Shown here: positions 17,840 to 27,861 of the stretch, one piece after another
How the letters are laid out: each line of letters starts with the position of its first letter
Numbering within the stretch: the stretch's first letter is position 1
Assembly: GCA_022360055.1 (NCBI GenBank)
Contig: JAKSDO010000096.1
Coordinates: forward strand, 1-64,000
DNA: 64,000 nucleotides
DNA from: Cytophagales bacterium
GTDB lineage: Bacteria; Bacteroidota; Bacteroidia; Cytophagales; Cyclobacteriaceae
Direction of reading: 5' to 3'
Position numbers and translations under genes: made by a program
Notes under the pieces: generated by a model
Told to the model about the DNA's origin: nothing
The model's database searches: none
The model's input: only the letters and a program-made list of their open reading frames with translations

Positions 17840-17992
17840 CAGTTGAAATAAGATCTCTGAATGCCCTGAAATACAAGGATAAATAGTTAATAATTTTTGC
17901 GATTTACCTGCTTTGTCCCAGAAAATATTTGTGAATCCTGCAGATTTCTTATCTATTTATTTATTTTGTTTTGATAAAGAACCAGACCAACG

Positions 17993-18088
17993 ATGAAACC
18001 GGCGTGGCCGGAGCAAATTCAGGACACACACGAGCATGATTATATTGCTCTGTGCGTCAGCAAACTAAAAAAATATAAACGGATGAAA
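17993..18088 (+). repeat. Copy 2 of the 95-bp hairpin element, 5' of the cupin gene
   Basis: Gapless match to 4410-4505 at about 88 percent. The outer stem GACACACA (18023-18030) with TGTGCGTC (18051-18058) has one A-C mismatch. An inner stem GAGCA (18032-18036) with TGCTC (18046-18050) is perfect. The element opens at an ATG and runs in frame into the cupin gene, which then starts at its own ATG at 18083. Similarity begins exactly at the ATG and stops just after the downstream gene's ATGAAA, so the element behaves like a leader module. Confidence 0.55.
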
Positions 18089-18445
18089 AACTATATCAAG
18101 GAGGATGATCCTTTTATCGTCCCTACCGTTGACATGAAACTTATTGAAGAACATTTTGGCAATGCCAGTAATAAATATGACAAGTGCAGCATTGCCCGAA
18201 TGGAGGTGCCTCCCAGATGGAAAGAACCCGTTCAAACGCCGGAATTCGATGAATTCACATTGATGGTGAAAGGTCAAAAACGAATAACCGTCGATGGAGA
18301 AAAAATCGAATTGAAAGCAGGCCAAAGCATATTGGTGAAAAAGGGATCCAGGGTTCAATATTCAAACCCGTACGACTATCCTGCAATTTATTGGTCCGTT
18401 TGTCTTCCGCCATTTTCGCTGGATACGGTTCACCGGGAAAAGTAG
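18083..18445 (+). CDS. Small cupin-domain protein
   Basis: 120 residues from the ATG at 18083 (MKNYIKEDDPFIVPT). A single double-stranded beta-helix: PEFDEFTLMVKGQKRITVDG, then LKAGQSILVKKGSRVQYSNP and AIYWSVCLPPFS. The usual metal-binding HxHx(3-4)E of cupin motif 1 reads ...PEFDEFT, with only acidic residues, and motif 2 lacks a clear His. Metal binding is therefore doubtful; the protein resembles EutQ-like cupins. In-frame extension to 17993 runs through the repeated hairpin element and is probably not part of the protein. Confidence 0.8.
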   Translation: MKNYIKEDDPFIVPTVDMKLIEEHFGNASNKYDKCSIARMEVPPRWKEPVQTPEFDEFTLMVKGQKRITVDGEKIELKAGQSILVKKGSRVQYSNPYDYPAIYWSVCLPPFSLDTVHREK

Positions 18446-18572
18446 ATCCGGCTACCGGCTTCTAACGCATGATTTTTGTCATGATTAAAGTAATATTAAT
18501 ACAGCCACATGTGGAGCTAAACTCAAATTGAATAAATTTACAGCCGATTTGTTAATAATTAAAATTTGAAAA

Positions 18573-19334
18573 ATGAGAAATAAAATTGTTGCAGGAAACT
18601 GGAAAATGAACAATACATTGGAACAGGGCGTAACCCTTGCTTCCGAAATTGTAAATATGGTCGCCAATGAATTGACGGATGATGTCAAGATGGTCCTTTG
18701 TACACCTTATATTCATTTGAGCAGTGTTTCAAAAATCATCGGAGATGCGGAAAAAATATCGTTGGGCGCTCAAAATTGCAATGATAATTTAAAGGGCGCG
18801 TACACAGGAGAAATATCTGTAGATATGCTTAAATCCGTCGGTGTGGAATATGTGATTTTAGGACATAGCGAAAGGAGAGAATATTACGGAGAAAGCAATG
18901 AATTCCTCGCCGGGAAAGTGAATACCGTAATCGAAGCAGGTCTTACGCCTATTTTCTGCTGTGGTGAGACTTTGGAAACAAGAGAAAGAGGAGCACATTT
19001 CGATTTTGTGACCAACCAGCTTACCGAGAGCCTGTTTCATCTTTCTGTAGAAAATTTTAGTAAAATAGTAATTGCCTATGAGCCGATCTGGGCTATCGGT
19101 ACGGGCGTCACAGCCTCAAAAGAGCAGGCCCAGGAAATGCATGAAAAACTGAGAGCGCATATTGCTAAGAAATATGGAACGGAGATCGCCGATGGGACAT
19201 CGATCCTCTATGGAGGTAGCTGTAATCCAAAAAATGCTGCCGACCTGTTTGCTCAGAAAGATATAGATGGCGGACTCATAGGAGGAGCATCTTTGAAATC
19301 GAGAGATTTCGTTGATATTGGAAAATCGTATTGA
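18573..19334 (+). CDS. tpiA: Triosephosphate isomerase
   Basis: Glycolytic isomerase of dihydroxyacetone phosphate and glyceraldehyde 3-phosphate. 253 residues, normal TIM barrel length. Active-site residues are visible: Lys11 in AGNWKMN, electrophile His in ILGHSERREYYGE and catalytic Glu in AYEPIWAIGTG; phosphate loops at ILYGGSCNP and GLIGGASL. The following DUF6150 gene overlaps its stop by four bases, then prmA follows, so tpiA-DUF6150-prmA form one operon. Confidence 0.97.
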   Translation: MRNKIVAGNWKMNNTLEQGVTLASEIVNMVANELTDDVKMVLCTPYIHLSSVSKIIGDAEKISLGAQNCNDNLKGAYTGEISVDMLKSVGVEYVILGHSERREYYGESNEFLAGKVNTVIEAGLTPIFCCGETLETRERGAHFDFVTNQLTESLFHLSVENFSKIVIAYEPIWAIGTGVTASKEQAQEMHEKLRAHIAKKYGTEIADGTSILYGGSCNPKNAADLFAQKDIDGGLIGGASLKSRDFVDIGKSY

Positions 19335-19696
19335 CATTCATGCTGTACAAATGCTTAAGGAGAATTGTCTGGATATTGGCATTGACCATTCCAGGCAGTT
19401 CTCCTTCCGTTTTTTCAGCTCAGGTAGATTTTTGTAAGCTTTTTGGATCCGTATACATTGAAAAATCGCCTCAAAAAGCCGATTTTCGGGTATATGAAGA
19501 AGAATCAGAAGCTTTTTCAGACATCAAAGTCTACGAAGTGGAAAGCAGAGTGTATGCAGACCGCGAAGGATTATGGCATTTTACAGACACCCGGGCTTTT
19601 GCGGATTTTACCATATATTTTGAGCCAAAAGAAGGCTTGGCAGACTTTTCCGTGTTTTTCACCGATGTAGAATCCTACGCCGGTTGCAATAAATAA
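19331..19696 (+). CDS. DUF6150 family exported protein
   Basis: Up to 121 residues; start TTG at 19331 (overlapping the tpiA stop) or ATG at 19340. Hydrophobic N-terminus with an apparent signal peptide ending near SVFSAQ. The mature part shows the DUF6150 pattern of repeated ADF-x-(V/I)-Y segments: KLFGSVYIEKSPQKADFRVY, DIKVYEVESRVYAD, FADFTIYF, LADFSVFF, ending SYAGC. Function unknown; the family is common in Bacteroidota. Two bases separate it from prmA. Confidence 0.82.
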   Translation: MTFMLYKCLRRIVWILALTIPGSSPSVFSAQVDFCKLFGSVYIEKSPQKADFRVYEEESEAFSDIKVYEVESRVYADREGLWHFTDTRAFADFTIYFEPKEGLADFSVFFTDVESYAGCNK

Positions 19697-19698
19697 TC

Positions 19699-20532
19699 AT
19701 GACCCAATACTTAAAAATCTTTATTGAGTGCCCGACTGAAATTCATGATCTGCTAATTGCAGAATTAGGACTTGTCGATTATGATTCTTTTCAGGAATTT
19801 GATAATGGAATTGAAGCTTTTATTGACAAACAATTTTTCAACAAAGAGGAGCTTTTTATAATTCTTGAAAAGTATGGGTTGAACCAATTGATTATACCCA
19901 AAAAGCTCGAAAATATTAATTGGAACGAACAATGGGAAAAGAATTTCAAGCCGGTTTATATTCGTGACGAGGTTCAGGTCAGAGCTACATTTCATGAGAA
20001 AAGGAAAGATTTTAAGCACGATATCATCATCAATCCAAAAATGTCATTTGGGACAGGTCATCATGAAACTACACATCTGGTCATCTCCCAACAGCTTTCC
20101 ATCGATCACAAAAATAAAAAAGTTTTAGACATAGGCACCGGTACCGGGGTCCTCGCGATTATGGCATGTAAACTTGGAGCAAAATCAATATATGCCACCG
20201 ATGTTGATGATTGGTGTATTATGAACTGCAAAGAGAATTTTGAACTAAACAAGGTTGAGAATCTTAAAATATTGCAAGGAACCGTTGACGAACTTACATT
20301 ACCTGGCAACTTTGACATTATCCTGGCCAACATCAATAAAAATGTATTGCTCCATGAAATGCAATTTTATGCGGGATTATTGGCAAGTGATGGAAAATTG
20401 GTTTTGAGTGGCTTTTATATCAAGGATCTTAATGATTTAAAAGAAAGCGCTTTTGCCTACAACATGAATCTTGAACATACGGAAACAAGAAATGATTGGG
20501 CAATGATGCGTTTAACTCTTTCAAACACATAA
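19699..20532 (+). CDS. prmA: Ribosomal protein L11 methyltransferase
   Basis: 277 residues. An N-terminal substrate-recognition domain (about 1-90) ends with NWNEQWEKNFKPVYI. The catalytic Rossmann domain has NPKMSFGTGHHETTHLV, VLDIGTGTGVLAIMACKLGA and IILANINKNVLL; the last (N-I-N) is the methyl-acceptor loop typical of PrmA. Trimethylates L11 in other bacteria. Last gene of the tpiA operon. Confidence 0.94.
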   Translation: MTQYLKIFIECPTEIHDLLIAELGLVDYDSFQEFDNGIEAFIDKQFFNKEELFIILEKYGLNQLIIPKKLENINWNEQWEKNFKPVYIRDEVQVRATFHEKRKDFKHDIIINPKMSFGTGHHETTHLVISQQLSIDHKNKKVLDIGTGTGVLAIMACKLGAKSIYATDVDDWCIMNCKENFELNKVENLKILQGTVDELTLPGNFDIILANINKNVLLHEMQFYAGLLASDGKLVLSGFYIKDLNDLKESAFAYNMNLEHTETRNDWAMMRLTLSNT

Positions 20533-20667
20533 TCAAATCGTTCAATTTAGCGTTATTATGCTTGAAAACTTATTCGGTTGAGATTTATCTGATTTCTGGA
20601 ATAAAGTAGTTGTTCAATAATTACTAAATTGTCAACTTTTCTGACTTATAGGGTTTAGAATAAACAG

Positions 20668-23600
20668 GTGAAAAAAGTCAAATTCTTTTTTTTACTAGCA
20701 CTAACCGCAAATGCGGCCTTTGGCCAATATGTTGCGTTACGCGATTCTGCCGATTCATTTGGCGGACAGGTGGCCATACTTCTGGAACGAACTGCCAATA
20801 CCGAAGCAGCCAGTATCGGCCAGGATTTTAATGCCCTTTGGCCGAATTCTTTCTCTGCTCAGCAGCAAGTCCGGATTATTGATATTGCCTTAAGACTGCA
20901 AAAAGAAAAACGACCGGCAATTCCATATCAACGCGACTTTTTCGGCGCAATAACTTCCGGTATAAACATCGCAGGTTTGTCAGGTTCCAAATTGGATAAT
21001 TTCCTGTCGATGCTTTCAAAATCTGCACAGGTGAGTTCACCGAGGAATTTTGCCCGGGAATTAGTAAACCTCAGAACATTTTTTGAACACGAGGCCCTGC
21101 ATTATTCGAGATACAACAGTTTGTATGTTTCCAATGCGGATTTTGATTTCGAATTTGTAGAGGTTGTTGAAAGATCGTACGAAGATATAATTTTTGACGA
21201 AGCGGAAGAAAAGAAAGATGATAGCGAAGAATTCGAAGATGATGGTTGGGGAGACGATTCAGATGATGGCTGGGGTGATCGTGAAGATTCCTGGGGAGAT
21301 GATAGCGGCGACGGTTGGGGTGATTCGGGGAATGATTGGGAAGAAGACGAATCAGATAATTGGATTTCTGTTGAAGAGGATGCCCTCCCTGACGCGGCGA
21401 TGATCACTTTTGATGAATCTGCCCTAAGCGCTGACATGCCGGACCGGGAGGGAGCAATAATTACCTTTTCGAGGACAGATTTGATAATTGCGACTAAATA
21501 CGATTCTACGATACTTGAAGGCACCAGCGGATCTTTTCTGCTTGATAAATATACGTTTATCGGTGAAGGAGGAAAATTTGGCTGGACTGCTGCCGGTCTG
21601 GATCCTGGCGAAGCCTACGTAAACTTCGATAAATTTGCATTCAATACCAGGAATCCATATCTGGAAGCGAGTAATGCAAAACTTTCGTATAAAGAAAAAA
21701 TCAGTACGGAACCCAGTGGATTTTTTGAATTTAAAAGTATAAAACATGACAGTGCGGGGGCTTCCGTTTATCCAAAATTTATATCTTATGAGAACGATAT
21801 TCGTCTGGATAACATCGGCGATAAGAATTTGATATATATAGGAGGGATTGCCCTCGAAGGAAGGAAGCTTTTGGGCGCTTCGGCTTATGGCAAAGATTCC
21901 AAGCTTGAATATAAAGATGCGGACGGAAGAAAATTCAAAACTTATTCCAAACTGGTCGAGTTTAGAGATTCCGTAGTTACGGCCCACAACTCCAAAATGG
22001 CTGTTTATCACGGCAGAGATTCGATCACCCACCCTTCGGTAAAGGCCAGATTTTATACTTATGATAAAAGGTTTGTGGCTATTAAAGATAAAAACGGATA
22101 CAACATCAGGCCGTTCAATGCATCCTACTACAATATGAGTATGGAAGCCGATATGATCAATTGGGATATGAAAAGCGATAGTATGAATATCTCGATACTA
22201 AACGCAAAAAGCCTGTTGCCGGCATATTTTAAGTCCTCGGAATATTATGATTTTGAAGAAATAAAGGAACTGACAGGCGTATATAATTTTAATCCATTAC
22301 TGGTCGCCTATAGCTATGGCGCAAAAAATAAGACAAGGGAATTTTATGTTTCAGATCTTATCGACGATCTCAAACTGAATGAAAAAGCAGTGCGAGGGGC
22401 CATGATGCATTTGCTATATCTGGATTTTATTGAATATGACCAAATTGGAGGGCGGATCTTTCTGAAAGATAAAGCCCTTCATTATGTAAGATCAAAAAAC
22501 AACAGAAAAGATTTCGACGATCTGCTGATTCCTTCACTTTCGACGAATAAACCAAACGCGACGCTTCATCTGGAATCCGAGGAGTTGAGTGTTCGCGGGA
22601 TCGATAAGTTTTTTATAAGTGAGATACTCGATGTATATATTTATCCCAAGGACAATGAGATTAAGCTTTTGAGAAACCGGGATTTCAAATTTGACGGGCA
22701 GTTGTTTGCCGGGAATTTTGAATTTGTAGGGAGGAATTTCACTTTCAGATACGATAGTTTCCTGGTTGATCTCCTGAATATCGATTCCGTAAAATTCTAT
22801 ATTGATGGTGATAGCCAATATCAGAAAAAGCAAATCGACAACAAACTTGTATCCCTGGAGCTGCATGAAGACGGAACCACAACCATGCGTACAAATAATA
22901 GTACGAGCGGCACGTTGTATATCAATCGTCCCGATAACAAGTCCGGTCGAAAAATATTCCCCCAATACCCGGTCTTTGATGCCGACCGGGGGGCAATTGT
23001 CTACTTCGATACCAAAGAGACGCTGGGCGGTGCCTACGACAAGTCCGTTTATTTTATAGTTCCGCCGTTTGGTATAGATAGCCTGAGCAGCAGCGATCCC
23101 TCCACTATTGGATTTGACGGAACTTTTGTTACCGGAGGCATACTGCCGGAATTTAAAGAAAAACTGAAAATTATGCCGGACAATTCCCTTGGATTTGAAC
23201 ACATTATTCCTCAAGAAGGATTTGCATTATACGGAGGGCCGGGGAAATTGTATAACAAAGTTCAACTGGACAAAAACGGATTGGTCGGAAGTGGAAAGAT
23301 CGATTATCTGAGCAGCTCTTCGTACTCCGAAAACTACGTTTTCTATCTGGATTCCATGGTCGCCGAAGGCACGAATTTTAAAATCGAAGAAGGGGACATT
23401 AACAACATCTCCTATCCCGATATTTATACGGATAATTTCGACATGAAATGGGTTCCGGGGGAAGACCATATGTATGTCAGGAATAAATTGGATAGCTTCC
23501 AATTGTATAACAATTCGGCTACTCTGGATGGGTTTATCGATGTAACTACCCAGGGAGTAAATGGCGGGGGAACAATGACTACCCGAGGATTCAAATCAAA

Positions 23601-25716
23601 ATCAGATGAATTCACATTCTCCGAAACAAATTTGTTTGCCAAACATTCATTTTTCGAATTGGCGTCGGACAATCCCGAAAAACCATTGCTCACGGGCGAT
23701 GATATCAGGTTGGAGTTTGATTTTAGTCGCGATGTTGCAGATATCAGCCCCGAAATTGAAGGAATGGCAGCATTGGATTTTCCTTACGCGCAAATCAAGA
23801 CATCAATATCCAAAGCGCAATGGAATCTCCAGGAACAGAAAGTATATATGACCAAACCTCCCGATGTCGATATAGAAAATTCATATTTCTACGCTACAAG
23901 GGAAGAGCTGGATTCCCTGGCATTTAATGCCGAAGCCGCAGAATACGACATACAAACGAGCGAGCTCAAGGTATCGGGAATTCCATACATCATTGTTGCG
24001 GATGCAATGATCACTCCGGAGAATAATGAGGTGTTAATTCTTGAAAATGCCCAGATCGGGAAGCTGTACAATACGACCGTTGTCATTGATACATTAAATG
24101 AGTACCACAGGTTAATTAATGGAACGATACAGATTCATTCAAGGAAAGATTTTTCCGGTGATGCCACCTATGAATTTGTAAATGCGCTCAAAGATACATT
24201 TAACATCAAATTTGGAAAATTTGAACTATGGGAAGATCCGGCAATTAAAAATGATCAACTTCAAACAGTTTCAAGCGGAATAATTAGTGAAGAGAACAAA
24301 TTGAGAATTTCCGAGGGGATGTATTATAAGGGTGATGTTACCATGTATGCCAGAAATCGTGCGCTCGAACTTGATGGCTATGTACAGTTTGATTTGTCAT
24401 CAAGACAAAATTATAATACCTGGATTAAGTATTCGAGCATGGACGAAGAAACCCAGGATGTAATGTTTGATTTCAATCAAGCCGTTACTGAAAATGGTCA
24501 GAGGCTGAACGCCGGGATGCATTTTGGCAGTTTAAATGATGAATTATATGTCACATTTGCTGAAGAAAAGAAGCTTGATACGGATGAAGACTTCTTTACT
24601 CCCGATGGCATCATGTATTTCAATTCAGACAAAGGGATGTTCATGATTGAAGATACTGCCAAAACCAATGGGAGCAAGTTTAGCGGAAAGGTTTTCGGAT
24701 ACAACGACAATACGGGGGCGATAGAGTTTGAGGGACCATTGAATTTTATAGAATCTACAGATAATGCGAAGCTGACAGCCTCCGGATTCGGCAGTGGAAA
24801 TATTAAAGACGGCAAGTACCAGATCAATTCACTCTTGAAATTTGATTATAAACTTCCCGAGCAGGCATTGACATTGATGGCTGCAGACTTGTTTGAAGTT
24901 ATCGAAAATTTTGGCGCACCGGAAGCGGAAAATGATCCCGACGCATTTTTGTATAAGGTTTCGGAGATTATTGGCGAGCGAGCAACGCTTGAATACGATA
25001 AACGAAATCAGGAAGATTACTTGCCAATAGCTTCCTTTAGCCCCAAAATGATCGGAAGCATGGTATTTTCAAAAGTTAATCTGGAATGGTCACCGGATCA
25101 TAAGGCATGGTACAGCAAGGAGCGAGTCGGTTTGTCAAATATTTTAAAGGCAGATTTAAATGCTCTAATTGACGGTTTTGTTGAGATAAAGAAATCCTCG
25201 GAAAAGGGAACGATCATGAATGTGTTTATTCAGATATCTTCGGATTGCTGGTACTATTTTGGATTTGAAGATAATCGACTCATGATCTATTCATCCAACA
25301 GCGAGTTTGTGGATATTATCGCTTCAAAAAGCAATATTAATAAAGCCGGCTTCGGAGAATATGTATTTGTTGACGCCGATCTTCCGGATGTGTTAAAATT
25401 CGTTGATCGTTTTAGGTTGGATTATTTAGGGATAAAAGAGCCCTATGAAATCAGAATGCCGGTGGAGGAAGTTGCGGATAATTATGATATACTGGAAATC
25501 CCTGTTGATAATACGGAAGATGGAGATGTACTTCCGATGGAAATAGAGGACAATACGGAAGAAAGCTTAAACGACATTCGGAAAAATGACAAAGCTGAAC
25601 CAAAGCAGGGAGAAGATCTTCCCGACACGGACGAACCCCAAACAGAAGAAGACCTTCTGGAACCGGTAGTGGATAAAAAGGCTGAAGAAATGGAAGAGGA
25701 TGACGAGGGGTTTTAA
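20668..25716 (+). CDS. Giant secreted acidic protein with W-G-D repeats (1682 aa), unknown
   Basis: The start is GTG (VKKVKFFFLLALTANAAFGQ), which gives a clean signal peptide cleaved after about residue 20. Residues about 25-170 are helical. Residues about 185-235 are a highly acidic tract with six or seven W-G-D units (DDGWGDDSDDGWGD; later SGDGWGDSGNDWEEDE). A small winged-helix-like stretch lies around 565-620 (DLKLNEKAVRGAMMHLLYLD). Most of the rest is beta-rich, with many repeats of the style F-x-G-x-(L/V)-x-G and L-x-(L/V)-x-G, like a long beta-helix or AsmA/TamB-type bridge. The last ~80 residues are Glu/Asp-rich. No type IX C-terminal signal or TM segment is seen. I do not recognise a named family; it is monocistronic. 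Confidence 0.85.
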   Translation: MKKVKFFFLLALTANAAFGQYVALRDSADSFGGQVAILLERTANTEAASIGQDFNALWPNSFSAQQQVRIIDIALRLQKEKRPAIPYQRDFFGAITSGINIAGLSGSKLDNFLSMLSKSAQVSSPRNFARELVNLRTFFEHEALHYSRYNSLYVSNADFDFEFVEVVERSYEDIIFDEAEEKKDDSEEFEDDGWGDDSDDGWGDREDSWGDDSGDGWGDSGNDWEEDESDNWISVEEDALPDAAMITFDESALSADMPDREGAIITFSRTDLIIATKYDSTILEGTSGSFLLDKYTFIGEGGKFGWTAAGLDPGEAYVNFDKFAFNTRNPYLEASNAKLSYKEKISTEPSGFFEFKSIKHDSAGASVYPKFISYENDIRLDNIGDKNLIYIGGIALEGRKLLGASAYGKDSKLEYKDADGRKFKTYSKLVEFRDSVVTAHNSKMAVYHGRDSITHPSVKARFYTYDKRFVAIKDKNGYNIRPFNASYYNMSMEADMINWDMKSDSMNISILNAKSLLPAYFKSSEYYDFEEIKELTGVYNFNPLLVAYSYGAKNKTREFYVSDLIDDLKLNEKAVRGAMMHLLYLDFIEYDQIGGRIFLKDKALHYVRSKNNRKDFDDLLIPSLSTNKPNATLHLESEELSVRGIDKFFISEILDVYIYPKDNEIKLLRNRDFKFDGQLFAGNFEFVGRNFTFRYDSFLVDLLNIDSVKFYIDGDSQYQKKQIDNKLVSLELHEDGTTTMRTNNSTSGTLYINRPDNKSGRKIFPQYPVFDADRGAIVYFDTKETLGGAYDKSVYFIVPPFGIDSLSSSDPSTIGFDGTFVTGGILPEFKEKLKIMPDNSLGFEHIIPQEGFALYGGPGKLYNKVQLDKNGLVGSGKIDYLSSSSYSENYVFYLDSMVAEGTNFKIEEGDINNISYPDIYTDNFDMKWVPGEDHMYVRNKLDSFQLYNNSATLDGFIDVTTQGVNGGGTMTTRGFKSKSDEFTFSETNLFAKHSFFELASDNPEKPLLTGDDIRLEFDFSRDVADISPEIEGMAALDFPYAQIKTSISKAQWNLQEQKVYMTKPPDVDIENSYFYATREELDSLAFNAEAAEYDIQTSELKVSGIPYIIVADAMITPENNEVLILENAQIGKLYNTTVVIDTLNEYHRLINGTIQIHSRKDFSGDATYEFVNALKDTFNIKFGKFELWEDPAIKNDQLQTVSSGIISEENKLRISEGMYYKGDVTMYARNRALELDGYVQFDLSSRQNYNTWIKYSSMDEETQDVMFDFNQAVTENGQRLNAGMHFGSLNDELYVTFAEEKKLDTDEDFFTPDGIMYFNSDKGMFMIEDTAKTNGSKFSGKVFGYNDNTGAIEFEGPLNFIESTDNAKLTASGFGSGNIKDGKYQINSLLKFDYKLPEQALTLMAADLFEVIENFGAPEAENDPDAFLYKVSEIIGERATLEYDKRNQEDYLPIASFSPKMIGSMVFSKVNLEWSPDHKAWYSKERVGLSNILKADLNALIDGFVEIKKSSEKGTIMNVFIQISSDCWYYFGFEDNRLMIYSSNSEFVDIIASKSNINKAGFGEYVFVDADLPDVLKFVDRFRLDYLGIKEPYEIRMPVEEVADNYDILEIPVDNTEDGDVLPMEIEDNTEESLNDIRKNDKAEPKQGEDLPDTDEPQTEEDLLEPVVDKKAEEMEEDDEGF

Positions 25717-25752
25717 TAGCCCTTGTCATTCTCAAACGGTCAGCCTCCTATC

Positions 25753-27840
25753 TCAATTCGAATCGTTTTTTTTGATAGAAAACTCGACCCTTCTGTTTTT
25801 ACTTTGACCCTCGCTGGTATCGTTGGAGGCAATAGGTCGCTCGGAGCCATGTCCTTCCACTTGAAATCTTGCATCTGAAATCCCGTGGCTCACAAAATAA
25901 TCGAGCACTGATTCCGCTCTTCTTTTTGATAAACTGATATTATACTGGGCCGGTCCGACATTATCCGTATGGCCGGAGATCAACAGCTCGATCGAAGGTT
26001 TTTCTTTCATGAATTCTACCAGCTTATCGAGCATAGGATGAGCGGTTTTATTAATAAAATCAGACGCAAATTCGAATAGAACGGAACTATCAAGAATTAA
26101 TTCTTCTTCCTCACCGGAAACGAAACTTTCAAGCCTGTTGTCCTCGGGGCCGGAGATAACTGCCGCAACAGGTTGAGCATCCTCACCTTTACTTAACGAA
26201 ATTGTTCGCTCGATTTCCACAAAATCTACCTCATCGACGAGGTCAATACGATCCGATTCACTGACATATCCCACAGCTTCAGTCTTATAATCGTAGGCAG
26301 ATCCGGCAGGTAACAGGATTTCATACTCGCCCGTAAGCGAATCGGACACGGTAAAGCCAACACCTGTATTTTCCGGCAATAAGTTGTAAGATATTTTGGC
26401 GACAACCGGGGCATGCGATGAAGCATCCAATACCTTTCCCGAAATACTTACAATTGGCGCCGGCTGATAAAAAATCGGCATGGCAATTTTGTAGATATCA
26501 CCATTTCCTTCTTCCTCGGCTTTGGAGTAATACGCAAACTGACCGGAAGGAGGTATATTAAAGAACACATCGTCTCCTGCCGAATTTATATCAGGGCCAA
26601 GATTTTCAGGTTCGGTCCAGTTTGTCCAGGTATCGTCCAACCTTCGGCTAATGTACACATCGCTGCCCCCATACCCACTAAAGCCTTTAGATGAGAAATA
26701 CAGGGTTTCGTTATCCGCTGCAAGATACGGTGAGGATTCTGTATGAGCGGTATTTATATCATTCCCAAGGTTCAACGGCTCGGTCCAACGATTGTCGCGT
26801 TGTAAAAAGCTTACATAAAGATCTTTCCCTCCATAAGCATCGTATCTGTCTACAGCCATTATTAAAACTTTTCTGTTGGTAGCCAGGAAATAGTTCCCAT
26901 CCATACTTTCAATAAATCCGTTAATTATGTCCAATGGTTGGGGCTTGCTCCAGCCTTCGCTGGTTTTGGTGGATACGGATACTCCCGGTTTCATTTTGTC
27001 GCGTTTGCCATATTGGTTCCCCAACAACACGGTCATGGCGTTTCCGTCCGGAGTAATCGAGCTGATATAATTTGGCCCCTTGTTGTTTAATGGTGGGCCG
27101 ATGTTTACGGCTTTTTTCCAGGTTCCATTGGAATTGTCCAATTCCGAATACCAAATATCATTTTCATCGTCCGCTCCTCCTATATTTTCGGGATGATGCG
27201 CCCGGCTATAGTAAATGGTTTTGCCATCGGGAGCAATTAAAGGCCTCGTTTCCTGGTACGGACTATTTACGTTGTTGCTGAGTCGTTCTACCACAATTTC
27301 CTCTACCAGGTTTTGAGGTTGCTCAATTTTAATTTCAATTGGCTTATTCGATCCTGATACACCAATGGCATCTATCCCCGAGTAGCCCGGTACTTTTCTT
27401 CCGTCTACGATCACTCTTAGCGATTCTACCTGGTATTTGGTTTTTTCGATATTAATCCTCAACAGTCTCGATTTTATATCGACCGGTCGCGGCTCAAAGG
27501 TGTGCACAAGAAATTCATTGCCGTTTTTATTGTACAAGTAAATTTCATAAACGGCGCTGGGATTGTAGGATTCTGCAATCACGATCTGCTGAACACGGAT
27601 TGCCTTTTCAAAAGCTACGGAGATAAACTCTAACTTGTTGGGTTTTGCCGGCATCCAAGCATTAGGGCTATCGCCTCCCTGGGGCAAGGCATTGGGCTTG
27701 CCGAGAACCTGCTCGGCAGAATATTCGTAAGCTGATAGCTCTGAAGAGAAATCCAATACTTCGCTGGCCCAATAAACTCTTTGGGCGTGACTAACGAAAG
27801 ATAAAAGAATCAGCGGAAATAGCAGTTGTTTTTTTAGCAT
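25753..27840 (-). CDS. OmpA-family protein with PD40 beta-propeller
   Basis: 695 residues. Signal peptide ends near FVSHAQ (residue 19). Order of domains: discoidin/F5-8-like beta domain about 20-165 (VYWASEVLDFSSELSAYEYS; IVIAESYNPSAVYEIYLYNK); PD40 WD40-like propeller about 180-455 (IAPDGKTIYYSRAHHPENIG; YLAADNETLYFSSKGFSGYG; NIPPSGQFAYYSKAEE); carboxypeptidase-regulatory-like beta domain about 460-545 (ISGKVLDASSHAPVVAKISY); OmpA domain about 575-690 with the peptidoglycan-binding signature ISGHTDNVGPAQYNISLSKR. The type IX protein PorE has a related architecture with TPRs instead of the discoidin domain. It follows the next OmpA gene on the same strand by about 20 bp. Confidence 0.92.
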   Translation of the reverse strand: MLKKQLLFPLILLSFVSHAQRVYWASEVLDFSSELSAYEYSAEQVLGKPNALPQGGDSPNAWMPAKPNKLEFISVAFEKAIRVQQIVIAESYNPSAVYEIYLYNKNGNEFLVHTFEPRPVDIKSRLLRINIEKTKYQVESLRVIVDGRKVPGYSGIDAIGVSGSNKPIEIKIEQPQNLVEEIVVERLSNNVNSPYQETRPLIAPDGKTIYYSRAHHPENIGGADDENDIWYSELDNSNGTWKKAVNIGPPLNNKGPNYISSITPDGNAMTVLLGNQYGKRDKMKPGVSVSTKTSEGWSKPQPLDIINGFIESMDGNYFLATNRKVLIMAVDRYDAYGGKDLYVSFLQRDNRWTEPLNLGNDINTAHTESSPYLAADNETLYFSSKGFSGYGGSDVYISRRLDDTWTNWTEPENLGPDINSAGDDVFFNIPPSGQFAYYSKAEEEGNGDIYKIAMPIFYQPAPIVSISGKVLDASSHAPVVAKISYNLLPENTGVGFTVSDSLTGEYEILLPAGSAYDYKTEAVGYVSESDRIDLVDEVDFVEIERTISLSKGEDAQPVAAVISGPEDNRLESFVSGEEEELILDSSVLFEFASDFINKTAHPMLDKLVEFMKEKPSIELLISGHTDNVGPAQYNISLSKRRAESVLDYFVSHGISDARFQVEGHGSERPIASNDTSEGQSKNRRVEFSIKKNDSN

Positions 27841-27861
27841 CTTTGTTATTAATATATGTTG

